A stretch of DNA of 14,382 nucleotides, taken from the NCBI GenBank assembly GCA_014885115.2, contig WKLE02000325.1:1-14382 (forward strand), given 5' to 3'. Below are positions 8,301-14,382 of this stretch, piece after piece. This DNA comes from Asterionellopsis glacialis. Its lineage: Eukaryota; Bacillariophyta; Plagiogrammaphyceae; Rhaphoneidales; Asterionellopsidaceae. The notes below the pieces were generated by a model. The model saw only the letters and a list, made by a program, of their open reading frames with translations. It had not been told where the DNA came from and made no database searches. The number at the start of each line of letters is the position of its first letter. Within the stretch, counting starts at the first letter, position 1. A program made the translations under genes and the position numbers.

Positions 8301-11300
8301 TATCAACAATTACCTTAAAGCAAGCCGCCTACCCTGGAACAGTTGCTGAAAAAGAAGGGTTTGTACTTCCGCTGCTCCGATGCATCATAAGCTTTGCATC
8401 AGAATGCAGTGAGCAAACCTCTGATACTAACAATAAGCCCAAACGAAAGGCGGGACTTGCACCCAGAAGACGGCTTCACCCATCACAAGTTGTGACGAAG
8501 CGACACATAATGAATGAGCTATTTTCTACGGAAGTGTTTGCAGCTCTGTTGTCTCTTCTTGACTCCATGTGGGATAACACTCGTGCTGCGGCATACGAAT
8601 TAATTTGTGGCCTTGTTCGACAAGCTCACGAACAAAACATTCCACTGCCTTCGGAAATATTGTCATCTAGTGGTCGTCAATATTTGGAGGCAAGAGCCAT
8701 GCATCTTGCATCGAGTCCAAGGCAGCGAGAGGCCGACACTGGAGCGAGGATGCTATCTTTTGCTTATGCCAGTCTGACACTTCAGGAAAAACAAATACAA
8801 TTTCTAGATGATATGGTCAAAAGAGTAGCTAATCGGGTTACCCTGATGGAGAAAGGACTTGGGTTGGTTTTAGATGGACAGGGTGGATCTGAACCGCAAA
8901 TAGAAGATGGAAGAGAGTTGCCTCTTGCACATGGGTTGATTCAGGCCCTTCGATTAATTATTGAATTTGATCATGCGTCTAACAAAGATAGCAATTCAGG
9001 CCGGATGAACGAACATATATCAAATGATGTATTTGAGCAAATGGCACTGACTTGCTGTCGATCGATTGAAGTATCGTTAAAAGTCGTGGCAGATGTAAAA
9101 GAGGGCGAAACAATTGATGGACTAAATTCTGAAATTAGTACAGAAAAGAAAGATAGGCCCGGCCAAGCTCCACTAAATGTAAACACGGGTGCAATAGGCG
9201 CAAATGGAATGTTCTCGTCCGTGAAAGCATCTGATAAAGAAGAAGAGAGGAAGCGTTTTGCCATGCAACGAGTTATTGTGAGTTGCCTATCAACTGTGAC
9301 CAGCTGAAATTTTAGCAAGAATCCCATCTCTCTAACTGTTATTTTTCTTTTCCCGTGTTGAACGTAGGTTGGTTCTTGGCTCCTTACCAAAGAAGCTTGT
9401 GCAGCTTTGGCAACTACAATTTCAGTTCGTACATTCCAAGCGCCTTTATCCCTCGTTGAAAGGACTGGTTCGTTGCTCATCTCTACTCTCACATCATTGA
9501 AACATCAAGGGGCCGCGTTTGCAGCTCATAAAGCGCTTCAAAAGATTGCCACATCGTGTGCAAACTCATCCTGCGATACTATCACCATGCAAATGCCATC
9601 AACATGGGCACAAAGATTGTTGCACGAAATTTCATCAACGGAGAAGGTTCGGGATTCTACTCTTCGTAGGAGCACTGGGTATGGACTTGGGTTTCTGTCA
9701 ATTATGAGGTCCGAACCCCCCGCAAGTGTTGCCCCTCGCACGCTGTGCCCCTTTATTTTGGCAAACGTTGTTAAGATTGCCCTTCCTCCGAAAGGAGATA
9801 TGGAATTATTCATGAAGCGCTTTGATTTCCATACAGCGTCCCCGTTTTCGTATCCTGACTTTTTGGGTTCGGCTTCCTCCGGTGAATTGTACACCTCAGA
9901 TGCAAACTACGAAGTAAGCTCTTGCCATTGATGTCGGTTCTGGTTCTGTTGCTTTTTCTTGCACTCATCCTTAATGCGGTTTTTTTTAAAACTTTTAACA
10001 GAGTCGAAGCCGAGTTCATGCTCTCAATGTTCTTAGACTAATAATTCTTGATGCTCCGCTAGCCGCGGAAGTTTCAAAATTCGTAGGCGATTCTATAATG
10101 GCATCTATTTTAGGTTACAATGACTCGTCGTGGGCCGTTCGAAACTCTTCTACCATGGTCTTTGCAGCCGCTATGGTGCGAGTTGTTGATGCAGACAAGA
10201 ATGCAAACCGGAAAGACGTAACTAGTGGAAATGCCATCACCGCGAACGAACTATTTCGAACTTATCCAGTACTCTCACCCTTTCTGATATCAGTGATGCG
10301 AGAAGGAGTAGATGACATGAAGAATTCTTCCGCTTCTCACGAGGGAGCAACATCATTGCGCTTTATTCACCCACCGCTGTATCCCATACTTCTTCTGCTT
10401 TCTCGACTGCAACCTGTGTCTAGTGGAACTGAAGAAGTCACGGGACCTTTCGTCGATATTGTTCTCGAATCCCTTCATCATCAGCACCACAAGGTTCGGG
10501 TCGTAGCTTCGCGCGCATTAGCAAATATATGCTCTGGTGCCACGGATCACGCCTCGTCCAGGTCAAATCTAATCAGCAGTTGCGTGAAGATATTGGGTTT
10601 GAAAGGATCTAATTGGAATGCAGTCCACGGTGCTTTGTTGGCTATCAAAGCTCTCTTGGAATCTTCTTCTGATCCAGAATCTCATTTGACCGAAAACAAC
10701 GATCTAAGGTCAATACTATACTGGTACGCTTCTTGGTGCAACGAGAGCTGCGAGTGCCCTCCGCCTTGTGTGGCCGTAGCTCTGGAAACGTTGGACGATG
10801 CCGCGCACAGAGGTCGAGTAGCAGATATGTCGTCACAACTGACTGAGCAATGCGATGAAGCCAGTTGGGCTGTTATCTCTCGACTCGAAGCTATTGCAAC
10901 GTATAGAGATAGCCTGAACCTTGTAGGACAAGCAAGACTTGGTGCAGTAGCATCAAGAGTCGCATGCAACTGCTCTTTCAAAAGATCAGTACAAACCTTA
11001 AATCTCGCCAAACTCAGTAGGCTATTCCAGAATGACATCATTGATGTTAGGTTAGAGGCAGTCAAGGCATTCAAGAAACCTATATATCATGAAATCGATA
11101 ATCTCTTAAATGATCAAAGTACCCCGAAGGATACAAGGATTGACGCGCTGATTCAGCTAAGTCAGACTCTCTTGTCTGCACTTACTCTTGAAACTCAACG
11201 ATTTAGTAATGGCTACGTTTCTTATTCGGGGGGAGATTTGCCACACCCACCATCTGTCCGTCGAATTTCTCGCTGTCTTCTAGAATGTGCTTATGCGTAC

Positions 11301-12611
11301 AAGTCTCTTGCTAAGGATCGCCACGATAAGGTCGGCTTTGCGGATATGATACCCGTGGAAGAATGTTGGGAAACATGTCTGAAAATGATGAATATGTTAG
11401 AGGGAAGTGACCGGGAGGAAGGCCAACCTGATTTTGACACGGACACCAGTGTTAGCGGAAATGCTGTTGAGCTCATGGGCTTTTGCATTTGTACATTGCT
11501 ATTGAACAACGACACTGCACACGGAGGGAGGAATCATGAGATTGTGCGGAAGACTGGAATTTTTGTAAAGGCGGTGGTTCGGCTGAATGACCCGTTATCG
11601 TCGTGGCGCTTGCGGCACAGTGCGGCGCTTGCAATTGAGACCAGTCAGCTAATTCACTGGGTTGCACCCAATGCGATATCACAAAACGGTCAAGAACTTT
11701 CAAAGGCACAACTGGAACTGTACGTCACAACTCTCGAATTTCTCCAAGATGATGACCCAGATGTCCGGCTCGTGGCTGGACGGATATTAGGAAACCTCAA
11801 CGGAGCATCCGTAAACCCTGGTTCCACACGAACATTGACATCAGTTCCTCTCCTGTCATTCGAACAGGCTTATAAATACGCGCAAGAGCGATTTGTAGGA
11901 TCTACCTTTACTAATATCTTGTTGTCTTCGGTTCAGAAAAATATTTGCGATTTAGAAGAAAACCTTGAGGTCTTCGTAGAGGAGACACGGCATAGTGAGG
12001 ATACAAGCAAATCTTCGGAACAGCTTCTGAACTTGAGCACTGATCGAAAAATTTTCGAAGAAGAGGATGCCAATCCATTTGAAGAATCACTGCTTGTCAG
12101 TCATTTGGTGGCTTACACTATGGCGCATCAGCCATCGTCTTCGCTTTCACTGGGCCTTGCTGCAGAAAATGAACGACACCTTCTGTTGCTACAACAGGGA
12201 TTGATCAGACAATGCCATGCCGTGATGGAATTAGTTTACAAACGCATGTTATCAAGAACTCATTTATTGCATGACGTGACTCGTTCAAACAAAATCTTTC
12301 CTTCGATTCACAGTCTGCTGGTAATTTGCATCGCAATACTTGCTCGAGGTGGTGAAGACACAGCTGGCCTACAAGAACTTGCTGTCCAGATAGTGGATGA
12401 AGTTTCTTCTTTGCAAGAAAAATCGTCATCTTCTCGGGTTGCGACGCTGATGCACCCAAGTATCATGGAATCCATTGTAGTGTTGGCCAATGCCAAACCA
12501 AATGACAAGACGACTTTAGAAAGACTTGTTGGATGCTGTTTCCTACTTCCTCGATTGGCCTCCTCGTTGGAATCGTATAACATCGTACGAAAATACGACC
12601 ATACAATATAA
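5331..12611 (+). CDS. THADA: THADA/Trm732 family, tRNA 2'-O-methylation cofactor (DUF2428), four exons
   Basis: Exons 5331-7727, 7832-9277, 9368-9913 and 10002-12611 join in phase 0 to give 2332 residues. Human THADA is about 1950 and yeast Trm732 about 1420. In yeast, Trm732 partners the methyltransferase Trm7 (FTSJ1 in human) to 2'-O-methylate position 32 of the tRNA anticodon loop. The protein is an all-helical HEAT/ARM-type solenoid. The conserved DUF2428 core spans about 1275-1690: LLTKEACAAL, LRRSTGYGLGFL, SRSRVHALNVLRLI, the hallmark NDSSWAVRNSSTMVF (Trp near 1507), ANELFRTYPVLSPFL, FIHPPLYPILLLLSRL, VRVVASRALANICSG and NAVHGALL near 1669. A further HEAT-like unit (QDDDPDVRLVAGRILGNL) lies in the C-terminal third. 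Basic patches KKQRRK (665-670) and KPKRK (1001-1005) could be nuclear signals or RNA contacts. The start is the ATG at 5331 (AGAATGG). Methyltransferase motifs are absent, as expected for a cofactor subunit. Confidence 0.9.
7728..7831 (+). other. THADA intron 1 (104 bases, phase 0)
   Basis: Exon 1 ends LWAKLE before GTATGA. The acceptor AAAACAG at 7825-7831 follows a CTGAC branch-point-like word at 7788-7792 and a pyrimidine-rich tract. Joining to ATT GCA CGT restores the downstream frame in phase 0, like the other two introns. The nearer TTGTAG (7782-7787) would give an immediate TGA with this donor. A GTAATC donor at 7681 with that acceptor also keeps frame but would drop plausible coding sequence. 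Confidence 0.7.
9278..9367 (+). other. THADA intron 2 (90 bases, phase 0)
   Basis: The donor is GTGAGT at 9278, with a CTAAC branch-point-like word at 9332-9336, a T-rich tract and the acceptor ACGTAG ending at 9367. Retention would keep the frame but hit a TGA. Splicing joins MQRVIV to VGSWLLTKEACAAL, which matches the THADA core. Confidence 0.87.
9914..10001 (+). other. THADA intron 3 (88 bases, phase 0)
   Basis: The donor is GTAAGC at 9914. A run of eight T residues (near 9980) and then TTTTAACAG lead to the acceptor at 10001. Splicing joins DANYE to SRSRVHALNVLRL, directly restoring the most conserved block of DUF2428. Confidence 0.9.
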
Positions 12612-12880
12612 TATAGAGAAACCATGTAAATATTTCCACCATCATACTGCGATATTTCGTCTCATAAAAGTTAGTTACAGGCGATAGTCTTTGTATCTGT
12701 GGCTTTCGACGGGGATTACAAATTCTCTTCTGCAGAACTCGTAGTGGGAGTACAGTAGACGACGCTATCTGCCTTCTCCAGTTTTGTTTATTGCTCGCAT
12801 ACCTGGTGCATTTATAACAGCAACTAATGCAGCTAAGAAACAAAGCTTACCATTGAGTGTGATGAAATGTAATTTAATTC
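12612..12880. other. Convergent intergenic spacer with 3' end signals
   Basis: The 269 bases separate the THADA stop (12611, + strand) from the SAM-protein stop (12881-12883, - strand). No AATAAA is seen on the + strand; the nearest variant is CATAAA at 12663-12668. On the minus strand an AATAAA (read as TTTATT at 12787-12792) lies about 90 bases past the SAM gene stop. The two transcripts may therefore end close together or overlap. Confidence 0.5.
12787..12792 (-). terminator. Candidate poly(A) signal of the SAM-domain gene
   Basis: TTTATT on the + strand is AATAAA on the minus strand, about 90 bases downstream of the minus-strand stop codon. The position fits a 3' processing signal. Confidence 0.5.
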
Positions 12881-14382
12881 TTATAGCGGCTGTAGTTGTT
12901 GTTGTCGTCGTCGTACTGTCGACGGCTTTTCTTTCAACAAAAATACGGTTTCTCCACCTTCGTCATCATCATCTTCTTCTTCTTCAACCCCACCGAGTTG
13001 CTCTGAAACGATTGGAAGTGATGGTATTAAAGTTGGTGTTTTTGGTAAAGCTTGCTGTTGATGTTGCTCATGTTCTTGTTCTTGTTTCTGCTGCTGCTGT
13101 TGGCTTTGAGCTACACGTGCTGACAATAATTTTCGAACCAGATCCGGTCGTTTTGCTGCCACTTGACGAATATGCGGAGGCATAGCTTCCAAAATAGACA
13201 ATGGAATGCCTGCAGTCGCATCAGTGGTTTCTATATCATTCTCCATACCATTCTGCGTCACTGTGGTCGTTGCCTGTGGTGATAATGCCTTGGGTGTTAC
13301 TCCTGTTGTTTCCCTAGTAGCAACATTTTTGTTGCTGTTCGTACGTTGAGCTGATATTGGCAATGGTGTGCTGTTGGGATAGTTGTTTTGTTTTTCTTCC
13401 GTTTTGTCATTCTTATTTGTATCTGGTTCAGTATGATGCGATGGATGACGAATCGTAGGAAGTTCTAATCCAAACCGTTCCTTCATTAGATCTTGAACAC
13501 GAGTTTCAGTAGCGCTGTCCATCATGAAAGCATTATTATCCCCCTGGTTATTGTCGTCGTCGTAAGTTTGAAATGACTTTGATTGTGGATTTGTGTGATA
13601 CAGCGAAGAAGACGGGTCTTCTTGATGAACATTAGTATGTCCATTGTATGTATTACGATTGTCACGATGAGAAGTAGGAAGAGAATACAATTCGGTTTGT
13701 ACTTCACTTTGTGGCAGATTAAACTGTCGCTGCCTTTGCGGATAATCATCTATTTCCCAGTAAGGATCATCATGAGACCTATCGTAGTAGCTGTTGATGT
13801 TATTGTTGCTGCTGCTGCCCATGTCATTCCTAAAGTAATTGTTTCGGCGTCTATTGATACTGTTGTTATGAGGGTACCGATCTACTAGTCGTGTTTGGAT
13901 GGTATCTTCCAAACACCTTGCTGGGCCGTATGGTATTCCCATGGATCTTAAATCATCTACAGTAAGACCTTCTAATGCTAATCCTGAAATTTGTTCTGTA
14001 ACTAACATATCACATATCATAGCAGAAGTAGCAGTTGTTCCAAAAGAAGAAGAGGATTCTTGTACTGCCAAACTATTGTTGGTGAAAGTATGATTCTGAT
14101 TTGTAGGGTTTTGATTATCATGCAACGTGAAGGATATCCAATTTAAAACTTGATATGGTGACCATTCATACCATCTGCTTTCATCTATCATTGTTGGATC
14201 AACTTGAGTAGTAGTAGTGGTAGCAGTGGTACTTATCGTAGGTAAACCAACAAGACTTTGTTTGACTTGTTCTTGACGTTCAAAATGTTTGTGAATTATC
14301 CATTGAAAACAAAAGCAAACAGCAAATAGAATAGCAGTATCTTGGTATTGTTTATGAAGTGTCCAGTTGTCATTATCATTTT
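12881..14382 (-). CDS. SAM-domain, low-complexity-rich protein, 5' end beyond window
   Basis: The reading frame stays open from the right edge to a TAA at 12881-12883, about 499 codons. The first in-window ATG is at 14191 (436 residues from there). The 63 codons upstream of it contain no Met and include a hydrophobic stretch, TAILFAVCFCFQWII, so the true start or a preceding exon probably lies outside and the protein may be membrane-anchored. Counting from the edge, residues about 70-169 form a SAM-like domain: WYEWSPYQVLNWISF, then a disordered insert of about 30 residues, then ICDMLVTEQISGLALEGLTVDDLRSMGIPYGPARCLEDTI. The rest is Asn-, Ser- and Thr-rich, with a helical block ILEAMPPHIRQVAAKRPDLV, a Gln/Glu/His-rich tract and an acidic run (VEEEEDDDDE). 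SAM domains mediate protein oligomerisation or RNA binding; the role here is unknown. Confidence 0.75.
   Translation of the reverse strand, partial: NDNDNWTLHKQYQDTAILFAVCFCFQWIIHKHFERQEQVKQSLVGLPTISTTATTTTTQVDPTMIDESRWYEWSPYQVLNWISFTLHDNQNPTNQNHTFTNNSLAVQESSSSFGTTATSAMICDMLVTEQISGLALEGLTVDDLRSMGIPYGPARCLEDTIQTRLVDRYPHNNSINRRRNNYFRNDMGSSSNNNINSYYDRSHDDPYWEIDDYPQRQRQFNLPQSEVQTELYSLPTSHRDNRNTYNGHTNVHQEDPSSSLYHTNPQSKSFQTYDDDNNQGDNNAFMMDSATETRVQDLMKERFGLELPTIRHPSHHTEPDTNKNDKTEEKQNNYPNSTPLPISAQRTNSNKNVATRETTGVTPKALSPQATTTVTQNGMENDIETTDATAGIPLSILEAMPPHIRQVAAKRPDLVRKLLSARVAQSQQQQQKQEQEHEQHQQQALPKTPTLIPSLPIVSEQLGGVEEEEDDDDEGGETVFLLKEKPSTVRRRQQQLQPL

Noticed and set aside
8971..9492. 173-codon minus-strand ORF spanning THADA intron 2
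   Set aside because: It is antisense to conserved THADA exons, has no recognisable domain, and the + strand reading is strongly supported.
12784..13185. + strand hydrophobic ORF opposite the SAM gene
   Set aside because: It is the complement of the Gln-, Glu- and Asp-rich tracts of the minus-strand gene, which read as Val/Leu runs on the other strand.
1..14382. CRISPR array, operon or bacterial island
   Set aside because: No regularly spaced repeats, no ribosome binding sites and clear spliceosomal introns; the window is eukaryotic.

Overview
This is a nuclear-type eukaryotic window. It holds large, widely spaced genes, GT-AG introns of about 90-100 bases inside one gene, AATAAA-like 3' signals and no bacterial-style operon structure. 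The families present point to a protist: a highly divergent type II membrane sulfotransferase of the kind that forms large families in diatoms, a STIMATE/TMEM110 protein, a THADA/Trm732 protein and a low-complexity-rich SAM-domain protein. A pennate diatom or another stramenopile is my best guess. That is an inference from gene style, since no rRNA or marker gene is present.

Layout from left to right. Bases 1-932 hold no convincing gene. The first 230 bases are an extraordinary cluster of GTAC/GGTACC words, direct repeats and short palindromes. Bases 933-2519 (+; possible earlier ATG at 822) encode a single-pass membrane protein with a Ser/Thr-rich stem and a Sulfotransfer_2-like lumenal domain whose first PAPS-binding motif looks degraded. 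Bases 2520-3629 are intergenic: a poly(A) signal, then several strong inverted repeats between 2878 and 3515. Bases 3630-4469 (+) encode a five-helix STIMATE-family membrane protein with a perfect ACCATGG start context and an AATAAA 62 bases after the stop. Bases 4470-5330 are intergenic or 5' leader and include a doubtful 90-codon hydrophobic ORF. Bases 5331-12611 (+) are one four-exon gene for a 2332-residue THADA/Trm732 homologue. Bases 12881-14382 (-) are the 3' part of a SAM-domain gene that runs off the right edge. It converges on the THADA gene with a 269-base spacer.

The four genes do not form an obvious pathway. They act in Golgi sulfation (or a lost version of it), ER/vacuolar membrane calcium-related biology, tRNA anticodon-loop 2'-O-methylation and an unknown SAM-mediated scaffold. 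I see no undescribed multi-gene system. The items most worth a second look are the GTAC palindrome cluster, the degraded PAPS site of the sulfotransferase-like protein, the hairpin cluster upstream of the STIMATE gene, and the splice-site choice at THADA intron 1.
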